Source of the DNA: JALEFZ01 sp039820545
GTDB lineage: Bacteria > Bacteroidota > Bacteroidia > J057
Assembly: GCA_039820545.1 (NCBI GenBank)
Contig: JBCBPW010000017.1
Coordinates: forward strand, 29,022 to 93,021
Direction: 5' to 3'
DNA length: 64,000 nt
A model generated the notes under the pieces. That model saw only the letters and a program-made list of their open reading frames with translations. It searched no databases and was not told the DNA's origin. Positions 1 to 7,923 of the stretch are shown here, piece by piece; position 1 is the stretch's first letter, and each line of letters starts with the position of its first letter. Made by a program: the position numbers and the translations under genes.

Positions 1-40
1 TTCATAAGCAACTCTCTTCATACTCTCTTACCCATTCCTT

Positions 41-1048
41 ATGGAACTCTATCTCGATTCTGCAGATCTGAAAGAAATTGAAACCGCATTCCAGTTGGGT
101 TACTTAGCAGGTCTTACCACTACGCCGACCTTCATGCATAGAGCGGGCATCACAGATATCGATGGAACCATCGTCAAGCTATCTCAGATGGTACCCGTCC
201 TACAGATCGAAGCACTGGGAAACACGGCAGAAGAAATCCGTGATGAAGCCCTCCGTTTACTGGACTTGGGTTTGGATAAGGGTAAAACCGTATTCAAGAT
301 TCCTATTTCACTAGAGGGAACCCGTGCTTGCTATATGCTGCGCAAAGATGGTATGCTTGTCAATCTGCATCTGGTATATACAGTGCAGCAAGCTTACATG
401 GCCATGAGTGCGGACGCTACCTACGTCTGTCCCCTAGTCGGTCGATTGCAAGATCAGGGTCAAGATGCATTGGGGCTCGTCGAGCAGTGTGTTGAAGCTG
501 TCGATCACTATGGATATACCACCAAAGTCATGTTCTCTTCTGTTCGTCACGTGGAGCATGTCCGCAATGCGCTGAATCTGGGGGTGCACACGATCACCGT
601 ACCCTGGAAGGTCATGCAAAAGTTGACAGATAACCACTTTACAGATATTGGGACGCAGCAGTTTGTAGAGCATACGCGTATGACCACGATGCGTGTGAGA
701 GACATCATACGCCCCGCCAATCCTATTATTCATACAGATGCGACGATCCTGGATGCGCTGGTCGAGATGAGTCGCTCAGGTCTAGGAGCTGTGACTTTGT
801 TGAATGAAAAGGAAGAGATTGTAGGAGTATTTACAGATGGCGATCTCCGCCGTCAGATTGAAACTCATGGAAAAGAGGTCCTCACGAGCTTACTCTCCAA
901 GCTAGAGCCCAAAGCCCCTTACCAGATTGAAGCAGATGCAGCCTTGCTAGAAGCATCCAACCTATTCAAAGATACGAAGGTGGATACCCTGCTGGTAGTT
1001 GACAAGGGGCGACCTGTAGGCATGCTCGATATCCAAGATTTATTCTAA
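41..1048 (+). CDS. Transaldolase/fructose-6-phosphate aldolase-like enzyme fused to a CBS pair
   Basis: Residues 1 to about 215 match the small transaldolase/fructose-6-phosphate aldolase family: the start MELYLDSADLKEIE, the TTTPT strand, and a VFKIP motif whose Lys86 sits where the Schiff-base lysine of E. coli FSA (Lys85) lies. Residues about 217-335 form two CBS motifs (VRDIIRP, then VGVFTDGDLRRQIE) closely resembling the CBS tail of KdsD/KpsF arabinose-5-phosphate isomerases. FSA-type enzymes normally lack this tail. The gene lies 127 bp upstream of a KdsC-like phosphatase on the same strand and faces a LegB/LegC sugar cluster. I infer a phosphosugar aldol reaction in surface-sugar synthesis, gated by a ligand at the CBS pair. 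The substrate is unknown. The start at 41 matches the family N-terminus. Confidence 0.85.
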   Translation: MELYLDSADLKEIETAFQLGYLAGLTTTPTFMHRAGITDIDGTIVKLSQMVPVLQIEALGNTAEEIRDEALRLLDLGLDKGKTVFKIPISLEGTRACYMLRKDGMLVNLHLVYTVQQAYMAMSADATYVCPLVGRLQDQGQDALGLVEQCVEAVDHYGYTTKVMFSSVRHVEHVRNALNLGVHTITVPWKVMQKLTDNHFTDIGTQQFVEHTRMTTMRVRDIIRPANPIIHTDATILDALVEMSRSGLGAVTLLNEKEEIVGVFTDGDLRRQIETHGKEVLTSLLSKLEPKAPYQIEADAALLEASNLFKDTKVDTLLVVDKGRPVGMLDIQDLF

Positions 1049-1050
1049 TT

Positions 1051-1124
1051 TCATTTTTCAAGGTGTACCCGATTCACAAGCATAAGTGCCCTGAACCATG
1101 AAAGATGTTCCATGAAATATGATT
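1051..1124 (+). repeat. 74-bp palindromic intergenic repeat, copy 1
   Basis: This segment begins TCATTTTTCAAGGTGTACC and ends in TGAAATATGATT. It aligns without gaps to 15004-15077, with 57 of 74 positions identical by hand count. The ends are imperfect inverted repeats (TCATTTTTCA against the TGAAAAATGA-type end, better preserved in copy 2). It starts 3 bp after the aldolase-CBS stop codon and lies between two same-strand genes. No coding capacity is apparent. It may be a REP/MITE-like dispersed element or a processed hairpin. Confidence 0.6.
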
Positions 1125-1175
1125 TGAGTTTCCTGAAGAATGAATAATGCTCTTTCTCTCTTTGAACGGTGATCT

Positions 1176-1883
1176 ATGAAAAACGAATACAACATCTTTA
1201 CCCAATTAGGAGGGAAGTTTCTCGTCCAGCCTGAAATTTTTGCCAAAAAGCTGGATAAGATAACATGCGTCTTATTCGATTGGGATGGGGTGTTTAATTC
1301 AGGGGAAAAGGGGGAAGGGACTACCAGTCACTTTTATGAAGCAGACTCAATGGGAACCAATTTATTGAGGTTTGCTTTTTGGGCTAAAAACCAGCAAACG
1401 CTCCCTATCACAGGGGTACTTTCAGGTGCATCCAGTGCCTCGGCTCAAACTTTCGTATCGAGAGAACACTTTCACTTTCTCGCGACGCGCTTCAAACACA
1501 AGTCTGAGGCTATCGAGGCCGTATGTCAGCATTGTGGCCTCAACCCTGATGAGATTCTCTGGGTATACGATGATGTGTTAGACGTATCTGCTGCCCGTAT
1601 GTGCGGCCTTCGCATCATGGTTCGAAGATCAGCCAGCCCCCTATTTACACAATACATTGAAAGAGAAGGCTTGGCAGAATATGTAACAGCACATGCTGGG
1701 GGAGACTTTGCGGTAAGAGAAATTTCAGAACTATTGATCGGACTTATGGGAAAATGGGAGGAAGTTTTGGCACACCGTACGACTTACTCTTCCACTTATC
1801 GCTCCTATTTGGAAATCCGCCAAGCTATTCGCCCCCAAGCATTACAGCGAATGGTAGAGGGCCTACAGTTCATGGATCTATAG
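1176..1883 (+). CDS. KdsC-like HAD-superfamily phosphatase
   Basis: A HAD phosphatase of 235 residues. Motif I is FDWDGVFN (nucleophile Asp35, Asp37). A lysine in FKHKSEAIE fits motif III, YDDVLDVSAA supplies the acidic motif IV, and HAGGDFAVREISELL near residue 175 resembles the GGxGAVRE segment of KdsC/NeuC-linked phosphatases. KdsC removes phosphate from Kdo-8-phosphate. The long N-terminal (about 30) and C-terminal extensions are not typical of KdsC, so the substrate probably differs. The upstream neighbour carries a KdsD-like CBS tail, which supports a role with a 2-keto-3-deoxy or related phosphosugar. It converges with the acetyltransferase gene, 13 bp away. Cytoplasmic. Family call firm, substrate inferred. 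Confidence 0.8.
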   Translation: MKNEYNIFTQLGGKFLVQPEIFAKKLDKITCVLFDWDGVFNSGEKGEGTTSHFYEADSMGTNLLRFAFWAKNQQTLPITGVLSGASSASAQTFVSREHFHFLATRFKHKSEAIEAVCQHCGLNPDEILWVYDDVLDVSAARMCGLRIMVRRSASPLFTQYIEREGLAEYVTAHAGGDFAVREISELLIGLMGKWEEVLAHRTTYSSTYRSYLEIRQAIRPQALQRMVEGLQFMDL

Positions 1884-1896
1884 CCATCATTTATTT

Positions 1897-2472
1897 TTAA
1901 CGCATGCGCTTTACCCCTTCTTCTGTGCGCTGGTAAGTCTGCCCACTTTCGGGACAAGTAGCCATTCCTTCCTTGTCAAACTCCAATCGATGTCCATACT
2001 CGCTCATCCATCCTACCTGGCGTGCAGGATTACCTACAAGCAATGCATAAGGAGGCACATCCTTGGTCACGACAGCACCTGCTCCGACAAAGCAATACTT
2101 CCCCATCGTGATACCACAGACAATGGTCGCATTGGCACCGATGGAAACGCCTTGCTCCAAGTAGGTAGGATCGTATTGCCCTCTGCGAACTACGGCAGAT
2201 CGAGGATTGCGCACATTGGTGAAGACCATAGAAGGACCCAGGAAAACATCATCGGCGCAGGTGACACCCGAGTAAATCGAGACATTGTTCTGCACCTTGA
2301 CATTATTTCCTAAGGTCACATCGCCTGCGACAAAAACGTTTTGCCCCAGGATGCATCCTTTTCCCATTTTCACATTGGACATCACATGGCAAAAATGCCA
2401 GATCTTGCTCCCTTCCCCTATGCTGACCTCGTCATCTACGATGGCCGTTTCATGTACAAAGTAATCTGCCAC
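1897..2472 (-). CDS. Left-handed beta-helix sugar N-acetyltransferase, WbpD/WlbB type
   Basis: A 191-residue hexapeptide-repeat acyltransferase. The N-terminal YFVHETAIVDDEVSIGEG, the segment KIWHFCHVMSNVKMGKGC, LGQNVFVAGDV, VFLGPSMVFTNVRNPRS, IGANATIVCGITMGKY and VGNPARQVGWM are the signature of the WbpD/WlbB family, which acetylates a UDP-linked 3-amino sugar. A short tail (CPESGQTYQ) follows, as in many family members. The start is GTG at 2472. It is the last gene of a - strand run after LegC- and LegB-like genes and presumably acetylates the amine made by that aminotransferase. Legionaminate loci usually use a NeuD-like LegH instead, so the pairing here is notable. Confidence 0.85.
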   Translation of the reverse strand: MADYFVHETAIVDDEVSIGEGSKIWHFCHVMSNVKMGKGCILGQNVFVAGDVTLGNNVKVQNNVSIYSGVTCADDVFLGPSMVFTNVRNPRSAVVRRGQYDPTYLEQGVSIGANATIVCGITMGKYCFVGAGAVVTKDVPPYALLVGNPARQVGWMSEYGHRLEFDKEGMATCPESGQTYQRTEEGVKRMR

Positions 2473-2556
2473 AACTCCTGTATTTGATAGTTTCTGATCT
2501 TAAAGATGAAATTAACGGGATTCTTACCAACGGTTTGAGAGCGTATCTTCCAATGG

Positions 2557-3687
2557 TCATTTTTGATTCGCCAAAATAGCAGAAATTACCCTCTCCTGAT
2601 CTTTTTTCTTCAGTCCTGCTGAACTAGGCAAACTCATACTATTGGTATGTAGGTATCTGGAATGATGCAATGTTCCCAACTTCGGACAGTCCAGATACAT
2701 AGGAAGCATGTGCATGGGCTTCCAAATCGGTCGTACCTGTATGTCTGCCTTATGGAGGCGCTGAATCATTTGTAGGGTTGGCTTCTCAAAAGTAGCCGTT
2801 ACCAGCCACCTATTCGTTTTGACCTCTGGCCTCACCCTTTGAAATGTACACAAATCCTTCAAGGCAGCCTCGTATCGCTGAAAAACTTGTTCCTTTTTCT
2901 CTTTTATCTCCTCCCAGACCCTTAGCTGACTCAACCCTAGTGCTGCGCTCAGGCTTGTCATCCGATAATTAAAGCCTACTCTATCGTGATCATATGTAAG
3001 CGGGTCCACTTTCGCCTGGGTAGCTAGATGCCCGATTTGACGCGCCCATTGTTCATTCGCAGTCAATACAACTCCTCCTCCACCCGTCGTCAATATTTTG
3101 TTCCCATTGAAAGAAAGTACGCCTAGATCACCCCAAGTACCTGCCTGCTTCCCCTGATCACTACTTCCCAGTGCCTCAGCTGCATCCTCTATCAAGATCA
3201 AGTGATGCTTGTGACAAAGGATTTTCAGTGCCTGCATATCCGCTACATTCCCCATCACATGAACCGCCACCACTGCCCGAATATATATCTCCAGTCGTTT
3301 GTCCCAACATCCCGCTTCACGTATCTCTGTATGGGTCTCCAGATAGATTTCCAACGAAGACACATCTAATAAGTAAGTGTCAGGGTTTACTTCTGCCAAC
3401 AGTGGCTGGGCTTCGAGATAACGTACCGCATTGGCTGTCGCCACAAACGTGATGTCGGGGATGATGACGCCATCACTTGAGCGAACACCTGCTACAGATA
3501 GGGCCAAATGCAAAGCCGCTGTTCCCGAGTTGACCGCTACCACGTGAGGACTGCCCGTAAGATCCGAGAGTGCCTCCTCAAATTCAGATACCCAGGGACC
3601 TGCGGAGGAGACCCAGCCACTGTCAAGGCAAGCTTTGAGCATATCCCATGCATCAGGCGAAAGATAAGGTTCGTGGAGTGGAATCAT
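2557..3687 (-). CDS. legC: PLP-dependent DegT/DnrJ/EryC1 aminotransferase, LegC-like
   Basis: A 376-residue sugar aminotransferase. MIPLHEPYLSPDAWDMLKAC followed by GWVSSAGPWVSEFEEALS matches the LegC subgroup, which aminates the 4-keto sugar produced by LegB. NSGTAALHLAL binds the cofactor phosphate, IEDAAEALGS holds the PLP aspartate, and FNGNKILTTGGGG holds the Schiff-base lysine (Lys197). It is separated by only 2 bp from the LegB-like gene upstream, so the two are surely co-transcribed. Cytoplasmic. The symbol is assigned by family resemblance and context. A related 3- or 4-aminotransferase for a different deoxysugar remains possible. Confidence 0.82.
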   Translation of the reverse strand: MIPLHEPYLSPDAWDMLKACLDSGWVSSAGPWVSEFEEALSDLTGSPHVVAVNSGTAALHLALSVAGVRSSDGVIIPDITFVATANAVRYLEAQPLLAEVNPDTYLLDVSSLEIYLETHTEIREAGCWDKRLEIYIRAVVAVHVMGNVADMQALKILCHKHHLILIEDAAEALGSSDQGKQAGTWGDLGVLSFNGNKILTTGGGGVVLTANEQWARQIGHLATQAKVDPLTYDHDRVGFNYRMTSLSAALGLSQLRVWEEIKEKKEQVFQRYEAALKDLCTFQRVRPEVKTNRWLVTATFEKPTLQMIQRLHKADIQVRPIWKPMHMLPMYLDCPKLGTLHHSRYLHTNSMSLPSSAGLKKKDQERVISAILANQK

Positions 3688-3689
3688 AT

Positions 3690-4679
3690 TTACACGAAGT
3701 ATCCTTTGGGAAAAAGGGTCAGATTCTCGGGCTTTCTATACCAGTCTATACATACATCCAACCCCTTCGAAAGTGAGAAATTGGGTTTCCAGCCTGTCGT
3801 TTTATGTAGCCTTGTCGCATCTCCACAAAGTCTGAGGACTTCACTTGCCGAAGGGCGTATACGCTGAGGGTCTTGCATGACTGATACGTCTGCCTGGATC
3901 TTTTCAATCAACAGATGAGCCAGCTCTCCCATAGAGATGTCCTTACCTGAGGCGATATTAACGACTTCTCCTATCAGTTCGTCACATTGTGCAATCGCTA
4001 GCAAGGCCGTAGCCGTATCCTTCACAAAAACGAAATCGCGTGTAGGCCTCAGATCTCCCAGGACCAGCTCCTTAGATCCACTCAAGAGTTGGGTAATGAT
4101 GGTAGGGATAATGGCACGGGTGGATTGCCGAGGACCAAAATTATTGAAAGGCCGGACCACCGTCAAAGGCAGCTCATAGCTTCTATGATAGGCAAGCGCC
4201 AAAGATTCCCCACCAATTTTGCTGGCGCTGTAAGGAGACTGAGGCTGAAGCGGATGGGCTTCATCAATGGGCACATATTGCGCAGTACCGTATACCTCTG
4301 ATGTAGAGATAATCAATGTCCGTGAAACGTGGGCATGTTTGGCGGCTTCTAGTACATTCAGCGTACCTGAAATATTGACATCTACAAAACTCTGAGCAGC
4401 CTGATAGCTGTAAGGAATGGAAACCAGTGCGGCCAAATGGAAGATCTGTGATACGCCCTGTACAGACGCGTGGATGAGCGCCGCATCTCGCACATCTCCC
4501 CAAACGATTTCTACGGCTTGCATTTCTTCCTTTGAAAGCTGCTTGAGCCAGCCGTTTGATTGAAAGGAATTGTACTGAACGAGCGCCTTGACTCGATAGC
4601 CTGCCCGAATGAGAGATGAGGTAAGGTGGCTGCCGATAAATCCTTCAGCACCTGTAACAAAAGCAATAGGGGCCTCCAT
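3690..4679 (-). CDS. legB: NAD-dependent sugar-nucleotide 4,6-dehydratase, LegB-like
   Basis: An extended SDR of 329 residues. The Rossmann motif is GAEGFIG (10-16), followed by the characteristic LegB stretch VQYNSFQSNGWLKQL. Other LegB hallmarks are HLAALVSIPYSYQA, STSEVYGTAQYVPIDE and PYSASKIGGESLA (catalytic Tyr150 and Lys154), then VRPFNNFGPRQSTRAIIPTI. LegB removes water from UDP- or GDP-linked GlcNAc to give the 4-keto-6-deoxy sugar at the start of legionaminate synthesis. The next gene, 2 bp on, is the LegC-like aminotransferase. The gene upstream is a CBS nucleotidyltransferase, which suggests that the nucleotide sugar is made within the same locus. Confidence 0.88.
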   Translation of the reverse strand: MEAPIAFVTGAEGFIGSHLTSSLIRAGYRVKALVQYNSFQSNGWLKQLSKEEMQAVEIVWGDVRDAALIHASVQGVSQIFHLAALVSIPYSYQAAQSFVDVNISGTLNVLEAAKHAHVSRTLIISTSEVYGTAQYVPIDEAHPLQPQSPYSASKIGGESLALAYHRSYELPLTVVRPFNNFGPRQSTRAIIPTIITQLLSGSKELVLGDLRPTRDFVFVKDTATALLAIAQCDELIGEVVNIASGKDISMGELAHLLIEKIQADVSVMQDPQRIRPSASEVLRLCGDATRLHKTTGWKPNFSLSKGLDVCIDWYRKPENLTLFPKGYFV

Positions 4680-4731
4680 ATCTAGGGTTTAGGTAGGGCA
4701 AAATAGAAGAACGAATACGATAGCTCCATCC

Positions 4732-5763
4732 TTATAAATTGAATTGAGTAAAAATATCTCTTGTCGTTTCGTAGTCGCGCACTTGCCCGATGTCCATCCA
4801 GTATTCATTGATGATGTAAGCGTGGGTGGGTTCATCTGCCATCACCATCTGTTCAAATACCTGGGTCATGTCTACATGCATATCAGAAGGGATATATGCC
4901 AGCGCAGCGGGTTCCAGTACATAGATTCCTGCATTGACGAAGGTCTTGTGATGCGGTTTTTCTTCCAGCGAGAGAATGCGAGAGTTGCGGGTGTGTACGA
5001 CACCAAAAGGAAGCTGGTAATTGTATTCGTGTAGACACATGGTCGCAAATGCCCCACGTTCGTGATGAAATTTCAGTAGACTCTCAAAATTCAGCGTCGT
5101 GATGAGGTCACCATTCATCACGATCATGGGATGGGTAAAGTCTTTCTCGATCAGACTGAGTGAGCCTGCTGTCCCCAATGCCTTATCCTCATGCACATAT
5201 TGAATGGATACACCAAACTGACTCCCATCTCCAAAATATTCTTTTATGATACTCGCTTTGTAGTTTACACAAAAGTAAAAGTCTCGGAAACCATACTCGA
5301 TAAAGGAATCTAGTATGATCTGAAGAATAGGTTTGTGCCCTAGCGGGAGCATCGGCTTGGGTATGTCTCGGGTCAGGTCTCCAAGTCGACTACCAGTACC
5401 GCCTACCATCAGGACGACCTTGTTGGGGCGAGACTTGAGATGCTTAGGGACGGAAAGGATATCGACAAGTGTAAGATCTTTTTTTACGACAGGGAGATAA
5501 GGAGGGACTTGGTGAAGTGCCAGCGCCTCAATTCCTTTCTTTAATTGGGACTCAAATATCTTGGGAGGATGGGGATTCATGACCTCCTCTAGTTTCCATT
5601 TGTGGTTCAGGACAGCACGTCGAATGTCTTGATCTGTGATCGTACCGATCAGGCGATGAGATGCATCTACGATGGCCAGAAAACCCGCATGCTGCATATC
5701 CATTTTTTGAGCGATCTTTTGGAGCGGCATGGATGGGTCAAAGTCCAAAACTAGGTGATGCAT
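4732..5763 (-). CDS. CBS-domain sugar-phosphate nucleotidyltransferase, PtmE-like
   Basis: Residues 1-110 form a CBS pair (LIGTITDQDIRRAVL at 38-52, then VMNPHPPKIF). Residues 115-343 form a RfbA/GlmU-type nucleotidyltransferase with GGTGSRLGDLTRDIPKPMLP (121-140), NGDLITTLNF and EKPHHKTFVNAGIYVLEP. This arrangement is that of Campylobacter PtmE, which makes a GDP-linked glucosamine for the GDP branch of legionaminate synthesis. It is the first gene of the - strand run (52 bp before the LegB-like gene). It carries the second CBS pair in the locus, after the aldolase fusion. The activated sugar is inferred and the base (GTP, UTP or other) cannot be read from sequence. Confidence 0.85.
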   Translation of the reverse strand: MHHLVLDFDPSMPLQKIAQKMDMQHAGFLAIVDASHRLIGTITDQDIRRAVLNHKWKLEEVMNPHPPKIFESQLKKGIEALALHQVPPYLPVVKKDLTLVDILSVPKHLKSRPNKVVLMVGGTGSRLGDLTRDIPKPMLPLGHKPILQIILDSFIEYGFRDFYFCVNYKASIIKEYFGDGSQFGVSIQYVHEDKALGTAGSLSLIEKDFTHPMIVMNGDLITTLNFESLLKFHHERGAFATMCLHEYNYQLPFGVVHTRNSRILSLEEKPHHKTFVNAGIYVLEPAALAYIPSDMHVDMTQVFEQMVMADEPTHAYIINEYWMDIGQVRDYETTRDIFTQFNL

Positions 5764-6259
5764 GAGATTCCATATTTTTCGCTAAAATAGTATAATGCCA
5801 CAAAATATTTCGTCCATTCTCTTTCGTACATTACATCTTTGACCTAAGTTTTTCATATACAAGATATTACAGCTCATTAATTCCTGTTATTCTGTAAATT
5901 GTAGCACATGTAAGGGTGAGCATCTGTACTTTCATTTACTGGTAGATTCTGGATATAAATCATCGAAACACATCGCAAAATCCTTACACTTACTACGAAT
6001 TCAAAAATATTTTCATATGTAGTATATACTGTCCGACCTCATACAATCTTTATAAAATCACGCCTGATCACGGCTATTATTTGTTGACATTTTATTTTTT
6101 TTCCTAGATTAGATGAATAGCCACCCGTGAAGAGTAATTTTTTCCTCCTCTTTACGTTACTTCTTTTGTTGCCAGGAAATCGTCCCGATCGTAGCCACAG
6201 CTTGCTCCTAGCAGGAGACAATCAAATCTACCTGTACCTATCATGTACCTTGAAACTCT
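5764..6259. other. Divergent intergenic region, AT-rich
   Basis: About 500 bp lie between the PtmE-like gene (-) and the TetR gene (+). The stretch is AT-rich and should hold both promoters. I see no tRNA, convincing terminator or conserved small gene. A possible 60-codon frame on the - strand (6039-6221) has no recognisable features. Confidence 0.5.
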
Positions 6260-6934
6260 ATGCCATCACTTACTTACAATAACCTAACCGATGCCAAAAA
6301 GCAGCAAATCTTACAAATTGCATTCAAGGAATTTACCCTCCACACGTATGAAAAAGCATCTGTCTCTAACATTATCAAGCAACTAGGGATAGCTAAAGGG
6401 AGTTTCTACCGCTACTTTCGCAATAAACTGGACCTCTACACCTATCTGGTAGAGTACGCAACAGCTGTGCGCCTGGAAAAGGTTGAACATCATCCACCAG
6501 AAACCAAGGCGCAAGATTTTTTTGCCTTTCTCGAAGACAACTTTGTACGTAGAATCAAGTTTGAACAACAATATCCTATCTATGGGCAGTTTCTCTACAA
6601 CATCATGAGAGAAAGGCACAGTGAGCTTTTGGGTAATATTATGCTCAAAACCAAAAGGAATCTCATGCAAGGGGTGATACAAAAAGTAAAGCAATTTCAG
6701 CCTCAAGCGAATCTCCGACATGATCTGGACCTACCATCTGTTGCCTTTCTGATCATCCAGATTCAATTCGGCTTGCACGATTTCATTGTACTTAATAAAA
6801 ATGGCGTAAAAGAGGAGATGATGCGAGATTTCAGCCAATTGCCTCCGTTAGAAGATGAGGAAATACATAAAATCGCCAAACGACTAGTCGATATTGTGAA
6901 AAATGGCCTTATCCCTCCTACATCTATACACTGA
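6260..6934 (+). CDS. TetR/AcrR-family transcriptional regulator
   Basis: A 224-residue regulator with an N-terminal helix-turn-helix: KQQILQIAFKEFTLHTYEKASVSNIIKQLGIAKGSFYRYF (about 14-53), the standard TetR pattern ending in GSFYRYFRNK. The remainder is an all-helical ligand-binding domain with no assignable ligand. TetR proteins usually repress an adjacent gene, which here would be the LAS-type peptidase 106 bp downstream or the sugar locus that diverges from it. Neither link is shown by the sequence. Confidence 0.88.
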   Translation: MPSLTYNNLTDAKKQQILQIAFKEFTLHTYEKASVSNIIKQLGIAKGSFYRYFRNKLDLYTYLVEYATAVRLEKVEHHPPETKAQDFFAFLEDNFVRRIKFEQQYPIYGQFLYNIMRERHSELLGNIMLKTKRNLMQGVIQKVKQFQPQANLRHDLDLPSVAFLIIQIQFGLHDFIVLNKNGVKEEMMRDFSQLPPLEDEEIHKIAKRLVDIVKNGLIPPTSIH

Positions 6935-7040
6935 TAGGTAACCTACGGATCTCCACTTCGTATGCAAGAAAAGCGATATATAGATAGGGTTTTCCCATCA
7001 CTATTTTCATTTTTACTATTCATCTATCACAACCTTATCC

Positions 7041-7874
7041 ATGAAACTCTTCTTGCGAATTATAGCCACGTTCCTGATTGTAAGTCTGTTGACATTGTTT
7101 ACTCAAGTTGGCGGAGTCATTTACCTGCTGTGTTTGCCCTTGTTTAGATGGATACATAAAAGCGATGGTATCACTAGAAAAGGATGGATTAAATTCGGAA
7201 GTTTCCTCATTGTTTACCTCATATGTACCCTATTTGTCATTCCCCCCTTAGCGAAAAAGATCAGTCATCGTGTCCCCCTCCCCTATTTTGGCCAGCATGT
7301 ACAAGCACTCAATATCGGCTATTGTCTGCTCAATCGCCACTATGTAAAACCTGAAATGCGGACGATACTAGAGCATCTGGGGGAGAAAATGGGAAGGGAA
7401 TATCCTGAGTCTATCATTGCTTATATGGATGCCAATTTTCCTTTTTGGGATGGCTTTAGGCTATTGCCACATTATAGTCATAAAGATGGCAGAAAGATCG
7501 ACATCGCCCTTTTTTATAAAGATCAGAAGACGGGAAAACGCGTCCACAGGAAGACACCTACTGCCATAGGATATGGAAGTAGTGAGGGACCCATAAAAGG
7601 AGAATACGATCGCCCTTCGATTTGCGAAAATCAAGGGTACTGGCCCTACACATTTATGTCTAAACACTTGCCTACTGTACCAGGTAGAAAGCTCGATTTC
7701 GATCCTGTACGTACGCAATACTTTCTCAGGCTTCTTCATTCTGAAAGGGGTATCCGCAAGGTATTGATCGAGCCTCATCTCAAGGCCAGACTAGGATTTG
7801 GAAGAGTGAATAAGTTCAGATTTGCAGGCTGTAAGGCCGTCAGGCACGATGACCACTTACATTTGGAAATTTAA
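7041..7874 (+). CDS. Membrane-anchored LAS-type (MepA-like) zinc peptidase
   Basis: A 277-residue protein with two hydrophobic segments (about 4-32 and 52-70), then a soluble domain. SHKDGRKID gives His147 and Asp154, separated by seven residues like His113/Asp120 of murein endopeptidase MepA. RHDDHLHLEI at the extreme C-terminus gives His269, His272 and His274, the HxxHxH arrangement of MepA (206/209/211). Another His246 lies in IEPHL. These motifs point to a metallopeptidase of the LAS fold (lysostaphin/D-Ala-D-Ala peptidase/sonic hedgehog), probably cutting peptidoglycan or a related cross-link from a membrane tether. The stretch between the motifs differs strongly from MepA, so the family call rests on these residues and spacings. 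Confidence 0.65.
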   Translation: MKLFLRIIATFLIVSLLTLFTQVGGVIYLLCLPLFRWIHKSDGITRKGWIKFGSFLIVYLICTLFVIPPLAKKISHRVPLPYFGQHVQALNIGYCLLNRHYVKPEMRTILEHLGEKMGREYPESIIAYMDANFPFWDGFRLLPHYSHKDGRKIDIALFYKDQKTGKRVHRKTPTAIGYGSSEGPIKGEYDRPSICENQGYWPYTFMSKHLPTVPGRKLDFDPVRTQYFLRLLHSERGIRKVLIEPHLKARLGFGRVNKFRFAGCKAVRHDDHLHLEI

Positions 7875-7923
7875 TCCTGCTACATATCTCCCATTTGTGC
7901 CAACTATTTTCTAGTTTAGCTTC

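Noticed and set aside
6039..6221. 60-codon frame on the - strand in the ptmE-tetR intergenic region
   Set aside because: Composition and sequence show no domain or start context; it is within a divergent promoter region.
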